Counted from the first letter of the stretch, positions 7,961 to 15,172 are shown. The stretch is DNA of 16,553 nt from Burkholderiaceae bacterium (GCA_947457745.1 CANGWT010000024.1:1-16553), one strand, 5' to 3'. The notes: generated from the letters alone by a model not told the origin. Program-made: numbers and translations.

Positions 7961-8018
7961 GTCTAAGACATTCTGGCAAATATCGTTGAATTTAGCCCAA
8001 TGCCATTAATATGGCGCT

Positions 8019-8510
8019 ATGAGCTCCTTACCCCCACCTTCTTTCGAGTCTAAAGTCTGCGTTCTAACTGAGTTGGAGGATCGTATTGCGGCGCTTCCCA
8101 GACCCTTGGTATTTACGAATGGCGTCTTCGATATCCTGCATCGAGGGCATGCCAGTTACTTAGCCCAAGCTAGGGCGATGGGCGCTAGCCTTGTAGTGGG
8201 AGTGAATTCAGATGCCTCAGTGAAGATGTTGGGTAAGGGTGATGACAGGCCTATTAATACCGAGGCCGATCGCCAGGCTTTATTGGCAGCGCTTGAGAGT
8301 GTCGACTTGGTGGTGTTATTTACAGAGCAGACTCCGTTGAATCTGATTGCCAAGATTCATCCCGATATTTACGTAAAGGGCGGAGATTATGAAATTGATT
8401 CCCTGGAAGAGACTCGCCTCGTGAAAACTTGGGGTGGTGTAGCGGTAGCCATCCCATTTTTATACGAGCGCTCCACAACAACCCTATTGGGCAAGATCCG
8501 AACAAGTTGA
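8019..8510 (+). CDS. rfaE2: D-glycero-beta-D-manno-heptose 1-phosphate adenylyltransferase
   Basis: Nucleotidyltransferase that makes ADP-heptose for the LPS inner core from heptose 1-phosphate and ATP. The 163-residue length corresponds to the C-terminal domain of E. coli HldE; in many betaproteobacteria the kinase is a separate gene, and none is seen here. The ATP-binding signature is FTNGVFDILHRGH (32-44), in which valine replaces the more usual cysteine of NGCFD. YVKGGDY (118-124) and ERSTTTLL (150-157) are the other family motifs. No Shine-Dalgarno precedes the ATG. A TTGAAT at 7986-7991 and an AT-rich TAATATGG at 8007-8014 could form a promoter whose start point falls at or just past the ATG, so a leaderless message is possible. 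The gene is divergent from the peroxidase unit. Confidence 0.94.
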   Translation: MSSLPPPSFESKVCVLTELEDRIAALPRPLVFTNGVFDILHRGHASYLAQARAMGASLVVGVNSDASVKMLGKGDDRPINTEADRQALLAALESVDLVVLFTEQTPLNLIAKIHPDIYVKGGDYEIDSLEETRLVKTWGGVAVAIPFLYERSTTTLLGKIRTS

Positions 8511-8518
8511 CTTATTTG

Positions 8519-8543
8519 GGCTCTTACAGATTTTGTAAGAGCC
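8519..8543. terminator. Strong hairpin at the rfaE2/coaX convergent end
   Basis: Perfect 10-bp stem (GGCTCTTACA at 8519-8528, TGTAAGAGCC at 8534-8543) with a five-base loop GATTT. It begins eight bases after the rfaE2 stop and contains the coaX stop codon (TTA at 8524-8526 on +) in its left arm. This is a good candidate for a bidirectional terminator or mRNA 3'-end stabiliser. No T-tract follows on either strand, so it is not a textbook intrinsic terminator. Confidence 0.6.
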
Positions 8544-9345
8544 AAGCCCAAAGCCCACGTAGCACCAACCCTTCAATAGGCTCTACGGGCAGCACTGCTA
8601 GCTCTGGAAACTGTTTAATTTCATTTTCCAAAATTTTGGCATTGCCCCCATCAAGCCAAATTCTCTCGACTGGATGATTCATAGCTTTAGCTAAGTAGAC
8701 TGCAAGGAGGATTGCTCCCATTTGCGCCGCATCACAGCCACCCGTAATCGCCTCATCAGTGGTGCTGCCAAAGCTCGCTTGAGCTTTGGGCTTGTTGGCG
8801 CGAACTATTAGTGGAAGCTGGGCTGTATTTTGTTGCAGACTTTCTTGCATCAGACTTAAGCCTGGCAAGATCCAGCCACCGTAATGGACGCCATTGCCGC
8901 CCAGCAAGTCAATGGTTGTTGCCGTTCCAGCATTAATCACTAAGGTGTTGGTGCTGGAAAGGGCTCTTGCACCAATCAGTGCAGCCCACCGATCTGCGCC
9001 CAATTTGCTGGGGTCTTGATAGAGTGTTCGCAAGCCTTCGTAAGGACTGCTACCTGTGAACTGTTTCCACTCAAGATCTTGCCATTGCGGAAAGAGGCTG
9101 CGTAGATTTTCAATAGCAATATCGCCTGCTACGCAGCAAAAGCCAATAGCGCCTGGCTTAGGTAAGGTTTTGGAAATATAGTCAGACAGCTCAGTGCGCA
9201 GTTCGGGTGACTGGAAAGATTTGGTGCTGATCGACCCAGAGTATGCCCACAGTTTTTTATTGCGGTCTGAAATGTTTTGGGTAGATTCGACTGCGGCCCA
9301 CTTAAGTCGAGTATTGCCAAGATCAAATACTAAATACAGACTCAT
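8524..9345 (-). CDS. coaX: Type III pantothenate kinase
   Basis: Catalyses the first step of coenzyme A synthesis, ATP-dependent phosphorylation of pantothenate. The 273-residue protein belongs to the ASKHA fold. The phosphate-1 motif is FDLGNTRLKW (D8, G10, N11, R13), the pantothenate-binding region is GADRWAA (116-122), and NAGTATTID (138-146) is the second conserved block. Type III enzymes need a monovalent cation and are not feedback-inhibited by CoA. Its ATG overlaps the birA stop by four bases (ATGA, 9345-9342), so it is translated from the birA message; this birA-coaX pairing is familiar in betaproteobacteria. The stop codon lies within a strong hairpin. No coaA is visible. Confidence 0.96.
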   Translation of the reverse strand: MSLYLVFDLGNTRLKWAAVESTQNISDRNKKLWAYSGSISTKSFQSPELRTELSDYISKTLPKPGAIGFCCVAGDIAIENLRSLFPQWQDLEWKQFTGSSPYEGLRTLYQDPSKLGADRWAALIGARALSSTNTLVINAGTATTIDLLGGNGVHYGGWILPGLSLMQESLQQNTAQLPLIVRANKPKAQASFGSTTDEAITGGCDAAQMGAILLAVYLAKAMNHPVERIWLDGGNAKILENEIKQFPELAVLPVEPIEGLVLRGLWAWLLQNL

Positions 9346-10142
9346 GATTGAACTCGCAAAGAAACATCGCCTGCATGAATGACGATGGATTTGTCATGCT
9401 GATGAAGAATAAGAGCGCCAGAGTCATCCACTCCAAAAGAGACTCCAATGATGGGCTCTTTGCCGGCGCCTGCTATGCAAACAGACTGACCGTTAAAGGC
9501 GTCCCAGTGTGACCAGGAATCTTTAAAATAGCTAAAGCCATACTGTTCAAATTGGGTTAAATGCCTTTCAAATGACTCAAGCAGCTTTAACCAAATGAAC
9601 TCCGTATCGGGAATCGGTGTGTGATGAGGAATGAGTTGATCCAAAGCGGCAACAGCAAAAGAGACTTGATTTTCTGAGTTCTGTGTAATCAATTCTGCAT
9701 TACGTAAGTTCAGGCCCAGGCCGATCACCATCCAAGTGGGTGAGCTTGGGTTGCTCTGTCCGCCTTCAATCAGGATGCCGCCAAGCTTGGCATGATTCAT
9801 CAATAAATCGTTAGGCCACTTCAACCTTAGCCCTTGTTGATGGAGAGTGGTTTCATTGATAGCCAAAGCTCCAGCAATGCCAGCGACAACTGCTAGTCCG
9901 ATGACCAGACTAAGTCCGCTCAGCTCATTGGGGCGCTTATCGAATGGGTAGGCTAAGGAGAAGCACAAGGTATCTCCAGGATTGGAAAGCCAAACTCTTC
10001 CAGCCCTGCCCTTGCCGGAGGTCTGATCGTGGGCAATACGAGCTACGGGATCTATTAATTCACCAGCACGCCAGCGGGCTAATAAATCATCATTAGTTGA
10101 TTTGGTGGTGGCAACGCGTTCGAGAATGCAATTCGGGCTCAT
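9342..10142 (-). CDS. birA: Biotin--[acetyl-CoA-carboxylase] ligase (class I, no HTH)
   Basis: Makes biotinyl-AMP and attaches biotin to the carrier lysine of acetyl-CoA carboxylase and similar enzymes. The 266-residue protein starts directly in the catalytic domain; the N-terminal DNA-binding HTH of E. coli BirA is absent, so it cannot act as a biotin repressor of that type. The adenylate-binding loop is GKGRAGRVW (43-51), with lysine at the second position where E. coli has arginine. KWPND (108-112), KLGGILIE (119-126, catalytic lysine K119) and GLGLN (141-145) follow, then the small C-terminal SH3-like domain. No clear Shine-Dalgarno precedes the ATG. It is first in a two-gene unit with coaX and divergent from the VanZ gene across 46 bases. 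Confidence 0.96.
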   Translation of the reverse strand: MSPNCILERVATTKSTNDDLLARWRAGELIDPVARIAHDQTSGKGRAGRVWLSNPGDTLCFSLAYPFDKRPNELSGLSLVIGLAVVAGIAGALAINETTLHQQGLRLKWPNDLLMNHAKLGGILIEGGQSNPSSPTWMVIGLGLNLRNAELITQNSENQVSFAVAALDQLIPHHTPIPDTEFIWLKLLESFERHLTQFEQYGFSYFKDSWSHWDAFNGQSVCIAGAGKEPIIGVSFGVDDSGALILHQHDKSIVIHAGDVSLRVQS

Positions 10143-10143
10143 T

Positions 10144-10158
10144 TTTCTATTGTAGAAA
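10144..10158. promoter_or_regulatory. Palindrome in the birA/VanZ divergent gap
   Basis: TTTCTA-TTG-TAGAAA is a perfect 6-bp inverted repeat with a three-base centre, two bases from the birA start. It could be an operator for either divergent gene. TAGAAT at 10177-10182 resembles a -10 box for the VanZ gene but has no good -35 at normal spacing. Confidence 0.3.
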
Positions 10159-10188
10159 GATCTGGGCTAGCTGACCTAGAATAAGGGA

Positions 10189-11283
10189 ATGCAGCTCGAA
10201 GATCAGCGTCCTCGCAAGTTTGTTTGGCCTCTCCAGGCAATGCCTTTGGCTAGGGCCATCAGCTTAAGCTATGCGCTTTTAATCCTCTATGTCAGCCTGA
10301 ATCCCTTTGATTTCAGTTTTGATAATGGGATCGCCCCATGGGCATGGTTGGATGCCCCCTTACCCCGCTTTATTACACTCTTTGACCTGTCGGTCAATGT
10401 CTTGGCCTATATTCCCTTGGGGTTTCTGCTGGTTTTTGCCAGTTACCCACGTTGGCGTAATTTTGTTGCCTTAAGCGTCGCCTTGAGCTTTAGTGCGGCC
10501 TTGGCTTTTAGTATTGAGTCGCTACAAACTTGGTTGCCCACTCGCATCCCGAGTCAAATGGATTGGTGGGCTAATGTGATGGGCGGTTTGATGGGTGGTT
10601 TGTTAGCCATTCCATTGGGTCCCCAGTGGCTCTCTGGGAGCGCAGTACGTCGCTGCTTTGACCAATGGTTTGGCTTGAACTGGGCTGCTTGCGCCTTATT
10701 TTTACTTTTCCCCTGGGCTCAGATCTATCCACAGAGCTCTTGGTTGGGGACAGGGGTATGGGGGCATGCGATTTTTGCCTCTGTCGATTGGGGCACTATG
10801 GTGGTCAATCATGTCATTCAAGAATCGATCATTACGGCGGTTTGTTGGCTCGGTACTGGACTCTTACTATCTTTGGGGATGCGTGCAAAAGCGCCCCAGT
10901 GGAAAATCTTAAATAGCCTCCTTTGTTTCACTGTTTTAGTCAAGATTGCTTTTACTGCACTGCAGTTCGGGGCGGAATTTGGTTTGTTGTGGCTTACCGC
11001 AGGGGCTATTTGGGGAATGGTGCTGGGTAGTCTATTGCTCAGATGGACACTCCAGCTTTCCGTGGCCAGCAAAGCTTGGCTTGCAGTCGCCTGTTTAGTT
11101 ACTGCCACCTTGGTGATTAATCTCCTGCCAGACAACCCATATTTCATTTTGACATTACGACATTGGTATCAAGGTCGGCTATTACACTTTAATGAATTAA
11201 TGCAATGGGTTTCAGTAGTATGGTTGCCACTAGCATTATTTTGGGTAATCCGAAATAGAGCCACCTTTAATTTAAAACCTTGA
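10189..11283 (+). CDS. VanZ-family integral membrane protein
   Basis: A 364-residue polytopic inner-membrane protein with about nine hydrophobic segments (roughly 22-38, 66-84, 92-109, 128-144, 163-180, 213-230, 243-260, 264-284, 297-312, 338-356). The VanZ-like domain occupies the N-terminal half: NVLAYIPLGFLL (70-81) and the block around IESLQTWLPTRIPSQ plus DWWANVMGG (109-133) are typical. VanZ proteins are named for low-level teicoplanin resistance, but their biochemical role is unclear and housekeeping members are common. The C-terminal half is an extra membrane region without a recognised domain. The AAGGGA before the ATG sits only one base from it, unusually close for a Shine-Dalgarno; the next ATG in frame (10240) has no better site. 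It heads the + strand run that includes the ferredoxin 12 bases downstream. Confidence 0.85.
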   Translation: MQLEDQRPRKFVWPLQAMPLARAISLSYALLILYVSLNPFDFSFDNGIAPWAWLDAPLPRFITLFDLSVNVLAYIPLGFLLVFASYPRWRNFVALSVALSFSAALAFSIESLQTWLPTRIPSQMDWWANVMGGLMGGLLAIPLGPQWLSGSAVRRCFDQWFGLNWAACALFLLFPWAQIYPQSSWLGTGVWGHAIFASVDWGTMVVNHVIQESIITAVCWLGTGLLLSLGMRAKAPQWKILNSLLCFTVLVKIAFTALQFGAEFGLLWLTAGAIWGMVLGSLLLRWTLQLSVASKAWLAVACLVTATLVINLLPDNPYFILTLRHWYQGRLLHFNELMQWVSVVWLPLALFWVIRNRATFNLKP

Positions 11284-11295
11284 TTGAGATGACAT

Positions 11296-11604
11296 ATGAG
11301 TTTTAAACAACATGTTTTTTTCTGCCTAAACCAGCGCAGTAACGGCGAAGATTGTTGCGATCGTCACAACGCTTTTGCCCTTTTTGAGTACGCAAAAAAG
11401 CGTGTCAAAGAGTTGGGCTTATCTGGCCCAGGAAAAATCCGCATTAATAAAGCAGGATGTTTAGACCGTTGTGCTGATGGCCCGGTGGCGGTGATTTATC
11501 CAGAGGGCATTTGGTACACATTTATTGATACTGAAGATGTTGAAGAAATCATCCAGTCACACTTAATACAAGGGCGCCCAGTAGAGCGTCTACAGTTAAC
11601 TTGA
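11296..11604 (+). CDS. Thioredoxin-like [2Fe-2S] ferredoxin
   Basis: A 102-residue soluble electron carrier of the thioredoxin-like [2Fe-2S] ferredoxin family (Shethna protein I-like). Candidate cluster ligands are C10 (FFCLNQR), C20 or C21 (EDCCDRH), C55 and C59 (KAGCLDRC), the CxxxC pair being characteristic. The spacing C10-(9)-C20 matches the family better than the NuoE subunit of complex I, which is the main alternative and is longer. VAVIYPEGIWYTFI and the acidic C-terminal helix complete the fold. The redox partner is unknown. The gene starts 12 bases after the VanZ stop with a weak GAG site, and the hydrolase gene follows after 22 bases, so all three probably share a transcript. Confidence 0.92.
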   Translation: MSFKQHVFFCLNQRSNGEDCCDRHNAFALFEYAKKRVKELGLSGPGKIRINKAGCLDRCADGPVAVIYPEGIWYTFIDTEDVEEIIQSHLIQGRPVERLQLT

Positions 11605-11626
11605 AAAGATTTCAGAAAGTTTTCTC

Positions 11627-12343
11627 ATGAATAGCCGCACCAAAATAATTCATATTGATGGTGTTGTGGGTCAAATCGAAATATCGATTGATCTACCAGA
11701 TGAGTTAAAAAATAATCCTGATTTTTTGGTGAGAGGTTTGGCTTTAGTTGCGCATCCACACCCACTGATGGGTGGAACGATGGATAACAAAGTGGCGCAA
11801 ACCATGGCACGCGCTTTTAATCAATTGGGTTACGTTAGTGTGCGCCCTAATTTTCGCGGAGTAGGGGCTACTGCTGGTGTGCATGATGACGGTGTTGGTG
11901 AGATGGAAGACTTACTACACGTCACTGATTGGATGCGCACCCCTTCTAGTTGGAATCAATTTGAGGCGACTGCACAACAGGCATGGGTACAGACTGCTAG
12001 TACTTTACCTTTAGTGGTTTCTGGATTTTCATTTGGCAGCTTTGTTGGAACCCATTTAGTGCGGCGCTTGGCAGACCTAGGGCGCCCAGCTGAGCGGCTC
12101 GTTATGGTGGGTAGTGCGGCTGGTAAATGGGTCTTAGCGCCTGTGCCTGCTGATACGATTTTGATTCATGGTGAGGTGGATGAAACTATTCCCTTGATCG
12201 ATGTCTTAGATTGGGCGCGCCCTCAAGAGTTAACAGTACAAGTGGTACCAGGTGCTGATCATTTTTTCCATCGACGTTTACATTGCATACGCAACATCAT
12301 TACCAGTGCTTGGTTGGGTATGCCTGATCACCGCAATCAATAA
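11627..12343 (+). CDS. Alpha/beta hydrolase
   Basis: A 238-residue cytoplasmic alpha/beta-hydrolase-fold protein of the group often annotated as dienelactone hydrolase or CocE/NonD-like. HPHPLMGGTMDN (43-54) forms the oxyanion region and RPNFRGVG (73-80) follows. The nucleophile elbow is GFSFGS (133-138, S135), the acid is probably D185 in HGEVDE, and the base is H212 or H215 in GADHFFHR. Residues about 102-127 form a tryptophan-rich stretch (DWMRTPSSWNQF onward) before the nucleophile strand that looks longer than in relatives I recall. The substrate is unknown. There is no strong Shine-Dalgarno, and the gene lies 22 bases after the ferredoxin gene, so it is probably co-transcribed. Confidence 0.9.
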   Translation: MNSRTKIIHIDGVVGQIEISIDLPDELKNNPDFLVRGLALVAHPHPLMGGTMDNKVAQTMARAFNQLGYVSVRPNFRGVGATAGVHDDGVGEMEDLLHVTDWMRTPSSWNQFEATAQQAWVQTASTLPLVVSGFSFGSFVGTHLVRRLADLGRPAERLVMVGSAAGKWVLAPVPADTILIHGEVDETIPLIDVLDWARPQELTVQVVPGADHFFHRRLHCIRNIITSAWLGMPDHRNQ

Positions 12344-12375
12344 AGTAAAAAGCAAATTAGAGAGATAAAAAGGAT

Positions 12376-12645
12376 ATGACTGAAGATAAAAAATCCCTCA
12401 TTGAATACCCATCAGAGTTTCCAATTAAGGTAATGGGTAAAGCCAATCCAGAATACCTGCCCGCAATCTTGCACATTGCCCGTCAATTTGATCCTACATT
12501 CGATGAAGGCAAGGTTGAACAGCGACCCTCTAAAGATGGAAATTATTTAGGCATTACATTGCCAATCACTGCTACTAGCCGAGAGCAGTTAGATGAGTTG
12601 TATCGCACTCTATCTACGCATCCTTTGGTTAGTGTTGTCCTCTAA
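12376..12645 (+). CDS. ybeD: YbeD/DUF493 family protein
   Basis: An 89-residue protein of the DUF493 (YbeD) family, a small ACT-like alpha/beta fold with no enzymatic activity known to me. Typical features are the FPIKVMG strand (15-21), the central helix up to QFDP, and the C-terminal SREQLDELYRTLSTHPLVSVVL. In many proteobacteria the gene sits directly upstream of lipB, as here (nine bases), which has led to the suggestion of a link to lipoate attachment; that link is inference. AAGGA lies four bases before the ATG, giving a good ribosome binding site. Confidence 0.92.
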   Translation: MTEDKKSLIEYPSEFPIKVMGKANPEYLPAILHIARQFDPTFDEGKVEQRPSKDGNYLGITLPITATSREQLDELYRTLSTHPLVSVVL

Positions 12646-12654
12646 ATTATCGGC

Positions 12655-13299
12655 ATGAGTTTTTTAGTAAAACATTTAGGGATAGCTGAATACGAGTCAA
12701 CCTATCAAGCGATGCGGGATTTCACGCAGCAGCGAGATAGCGATACCCCAGATGAAATTTGGATGCTTGAGCATCCCCCAGTCTTTACTTTGGGCTTAGC
12801 GGGAGATGCGAGCAACTTACATTCCCCTAGCAATCACATTCCATTAGTGCAGGTTGATCGAGGTGGTGAGATCACGTATCACGGACCTGGACAAATCGTG
12901 GTGTATTTACTGCTCGATCTGAGGCGTTTAGGTATTTTTGTAAAAGAGCTTGTTTCCCGAATCGAGCAGGCTTTGATTAATACATTGGCAGATTTTGGTA
13001 TTCAGGCAGAAAGACATACTGGTGCACCTGGCATTTATATTGCTCAGGAGAGTTCAATACAAGCAGAGTATCGAGGCGCCAAGATTGCCGCCCTTGGTCT
13101 CAAGGTCTCTAAGGGGTGCTCCTATCATGGGCTTGCCCTAAATGTGTCTACCGATTTAGCTGCTTTTGCCCGAATTCACCCATGTGGGTATGAGGGCTTA
13201 AGGACGGTGGATATGCAAACCCTTGGGATCAAGGACAATATAGACATTATTAGCCAAACCCTTTTAGGGCATTTGCAAAAACAACTGATTTCATCATGA
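12655..13299 (+). CDS. lipB: Octanoyl-[acyl-carrier-protein]:protein octanoyltransferase LipB
   Basis: Transfers octanoate from octanoyl-ACP to lipoyl domains of pyruvate and 2-oxoglutarate dehydrogenases and the glycine cleavage H protein; LipA then inserts sulfur. The 214-residue length is typical. The substrate-binding motif is RGGEITYHGPGQ (69-80). The catalytic dyad is K143 (GAKIAALGLK) and C177 (IHPCGYEG), with G-x-SYHGLALNV (154-163) between them. C155 just before SYHGLA is an extra cysteine. The ATG is nine bases after the ybeD stop with little Shine-Dalgarno, implying coupling to ybeD. The stop overlaps the lipA start by four bases. Confidence 0.97.
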   Translation: MSFLVKHLGIAEYESTYQAMRDFTQQRDSDTPDEIWMLEHPPVFTLGLAGDASNLHSPSNHIPLVQVDRGGEITYHGPGQIVVYLLLDLRRLGIFVKELVSRIEQALINTLADFGIQAERHTGAPGIYIAQESSIQAEYRGAKIAALGLKVSKGCSYHGLALNVSTDLAAFARIHPCGYEGLRTVDMQTLGIKDNIDIISQTLLGHLQKQLISS

Positions 13300-14312
13300 C
13301 CACCAATAAGCCGGACCTCGATACCACTGCTACTAGTAATAGTCGTCAGGATCTTCATTACGATGCTTCACGTAAGCAGAAGTCGAGCGAGAAAACTGCA
13401 CGTATTCCGATCAAGATCATTCCCTTGGAGCAGGTGCTCAAAAAGCCGGATTGGATTCGAGTAAAAGCCGCTTCTGGAAACTCTCGCTTCTCTGAGATTA
13501 AAAAGATTCTTCGTGAAAATGAGTTGGTCACGGTTTGCGAAGAAGCGAGCTGTCCCAATATTGGTGAGTGCTTTGGTAAAGGTACGGCTACCTTCATGAT
13601 CATGGGCGATAAATGTACGCGTCGTTGCCCATTTTGTGATGTGGGCCATGGCAGGCCAGATCCCTTGGATACAAAAGAGCCGGGTAATTTGGCGCGTACC
13701 ATCGCAGCTCTGAAATTGAATTATGTGGTGATTACTAGTGTAGATCGCGACGATTTACGTGATGGTGGCGCGATGCATTATGTGGACTGTATTTCTCAAT
13801 CACGCGATCTCTCACCGAATACACGTATTGAAGTTTTGGTACCAGATTTCCGTGGTCGCTTAGATAAGGCTTTAGATATTTTTTCTGAGCATGCGCCACA
13901 AGGCCTGCCTGATGTCATGAATCACAATCTAGAAACCGTGCCGCGTTTGTATAAACAAGCGCGTCCTGGTGCAGACTACGCACACTCCTTGAAATTGCTT
14001 AAAGACTTTAAAGAGCGCTTTCCACATATTCCAACTAAGAGTGGTTTGATGGTGGGCTTGGGCGAGACGGATGAAGAGATCTTAGAAGTTATGCGCGATA
14101 TGCGTGAGCACAATATCGATATGCTGACGATTGGTCAGTACCTAGCGCCTTCAGGTCACCACCTCCCTGTGCAGCGCTACGTTCATCCGGATGTGTTCAA
14201 ACATTTCGAGGAAGAGGCTTATGCCATGGGCTTTTCCCATGCTGCCGTAGGTGCGATGGTGCGCTCTAGCTACCATGCTGACCAACAAGCACACAGTGCA
14301 GGTGTTATCTAA
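13296..14312 (+). CDS. lipA: Lipoyl synthase LipA
   Basis: Radical SAM enzyme that inserts two sulfur atoms into the octanoyl group attached by LipB. At 338 residues it has a somewhat long hydrophilic N-terminus (about 1-50). The auxiliary, sacrificial [4Fe-4S] cluster is bound by C81, C86 and C92 (CxxxxCxxxxxC) and by the serine of the C-terminal RSSYHAD (323-329). The radical SAM cluster is bound by C107, C111 and C114 (CTRRCPFC). SGLMVGLGET and IGQYLAPSGHHLPV are further family blocks. The ATG overlaps the lipB stop (ATGA), so the two are translationally coupled. Identification is secure. Confidence 0.98.
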   Translation: MTTNKPDLDTTATSNSRQDLHYDASRKQKSSEKTARIPIKIIPLEQVLKKPDWIRVKAASGNSRFSEIKKILRENELVTVCEEASCPNIGECFGKGTATFMIMGDKCTRRCPFCDVGHGRPDPLDTKEPGNLARTIAALKLNYVVITSVDRDDLRDGGAMHYVDCISQSRDLSPNTRIEVLVPDFRGRLDKALDIFSEHAPQGLPDVMNHNLETVPRLYKQARPGADYAHSLKLLKDFKERFPHIPTKSGLMVGLGETDEEILEVMRDMREHNIDMLTIGQYLAPSGHHLPVQRYVHPDVFKHFEEEAYAMGFSHAAVGAMVRSSYHADQQAHSAGVI

Positions 14313-14316
14313 ACCT

Positions 14317-14892
14317 ATGCTCCAAAAGCTTGGTGTAGTTCTGGCGCTTATATTTCTACTTTCCGCCTGTAGTCCGAGGTTAGATTGGAGAACTGTACAG
14401 TCGCCACAGGAGCGTTATAGCGCCCTCTTTCCGGGTAAGCCTGAAAAGATTGAGCGACGACTGCCATATCAAAACCAAGAAATTCCACAAACCTTAGAAG
14501 CGGTAAAAATTGAGGATGATATTTATTCGGTGAGTGCGATTCGTTTGAGCAAAGATCAAGCGAGCCTAGCGCCTAATTTATTAGAGCAGGTGCAAGGCAG
14601 CTTATTTAGCCTCGCAAATGTAAATCAGGAAAATGCTGTTGGTGTTGATGCCCTGTATCGGACCGCAAATAAGCAGCGCGCAGCTACTAAAGATTACTTT
14701 TTAGAATTTAAATCTTCTGGTAGGGTAGAGCAGTCGATGCGGGTTCGTTGGATCACAAGAAGTACGCCAGATAACGGGGCTTGGATTTATCAGATCTCTG
14801 TTTTACACACTGCGCCAGCGCGAGTGAATGCCAAAACGTTTTTCTCTGAAGAGGCATACGCGAATTTCTTTGATGAGTTTCATCCGGAATAG
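14317..14892 (+). CDS. Small putative lipoprotein downstream of lipA
   Basis: Family not recognised. From the ATG at 14317, four bases after the lipA stop, the 191-residue product has a basic start, a hydrophobic stretch and a lipobox LSAC (15-18), predicting lipidation at C18. The frame is open further upstream (ATGs at 14251 and 14275), but these overlap lipA and would bury the lipobox, so 14317 is preferred despite a weak ribosome binding site. The mature part contains YSALFPGKPEKIERRLPY and is otherwise hydrophilic, with alternating strand-like segments (SMRVRWITRS, WIYQISVLHTA) and no cysteine other than C18. A periplasm-facing membrane lipoprotein is a fair inference. The stop codon lies in the loop of a hairpin shared with the convergent ubiK end. 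Confidence 0.75.
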   Translation: MLQKLGVVLALIFLLSACSPRLDWRTVQSPQERYSALFPGKPEKIERRLPYQNQEIPQTLEAVKIEDDIYSVSAIRLSKDQASLAPNLLEQVQGSLFSLANVNQENAVGVDALYRTANKQRAATKDYFLEFKSSGRVEQSMRVRWITRSTPDNGAWIYQISVLHTAPARVNAKTFFSEEAYANFFDEFHPE

Positions 14893-14906
14893 TTTCCAGA
14901 TGAAAC
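14877..14906. terminator. Hairpin at the lipoprotein/ubiK convergent end
   Basis: GTTTCATC (14877-14884) pairs with GATGAAAC (14899-14906); inside it, after one C/A mismatch, GGAA (14886-14889) pairs with TTCC (14894-14897) around a TAGT tetraloop. The total is 12 bp in a compact stem that includes the lipoprotein stop codon (14890-14892). It is symmetrical, so it could serve both convergent genes. There is no T-tract, so it may act as an mRNA end-protecting hairpin or need Rho. Confidence 0.55.
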
Positions 14907-14917
14907 AACAATTCTGA

Positions 14918-15172
14918 TTAAGACTTTTCTAGGGCGGCCACTTTAGCTTCGAGAGTCTCTAACTTTTCTCTAGTCTTGGCTAATACTTTAGATTGCAATT
15001 CAAACTCTTCGCGAGTAACTAAGTCCATTTTCTGAAAACCCTGATTCATCATGGCGCGCACATTCTTTTCAATCTCTTGCGCTGGTGAATTGCGAATAGC
15101 ATCCCCAACCTTGTTTTGCATATCACTAGCAATACGCTGGATTTGTTCTAGGATTTCGCCTGGTTTTTGCAT
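14918..15172 (-). CDS. ubiK: Ubiquinone biosynthesis accessory factor UbiK-like (BMFP) protein
   Basis: An 84-residue protein of the BMFP/YqiC family. The N-terminus (MQKPGEILEQIQRIASDMQ) forms an amphipathic helix that is disordered or membrane-binding in relatives. The C-terminal part (about 57-84) is a clear coiled coil with leucines in heptads (FELQSKVLAKTREKLETLE), which drives trimerisation. In E. coli UbiK promotes aerobic ubiquinone synthesis together with UbiJ; in Salmonella and Brucella homologues induce membrane fusion in vitro. The motif around LVTREEFELQ is typical. The start has only a weak Shine-Dalgarno. The gene stands alone between a convergent lipoprotein gene and a divergent porin gene. 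Confidence 0.88.
   Translation of the reverse strand: MQKPGEILEQIQRIASDMQNKVGDAIRNSPAQEIEKNVRAMMNQGFQKMDLVTREEFELQSKVLAKTREKLETLEAKVAALEKS

Noticed and set aside
10818..11147. 109-codon open frame on the minus strand inside the VanZ gene
   Set aside because: It is antisense to a strongly hydrophobic coding sequence, its translation shows no motif, and the composition is explained by the reverse complement of membrane helices.
13358..13702. 114-codon minus-strand open frame inside lipA
   Set aside because: It overlaps the cluster-binding cysteine region of lipA, one of the most constrained coding segments here; no motif or start signal supports it.
14251..14316. Upstream extension of the lipoprotein gene to the ATG at 14251 (or 14275)
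   Set aside because: It would overlap lipA by up to 62 bases and place 22 residues before a good signal sequence and lipobox; the ATG at 14317 gives a standard lipoprotein N-terminus.
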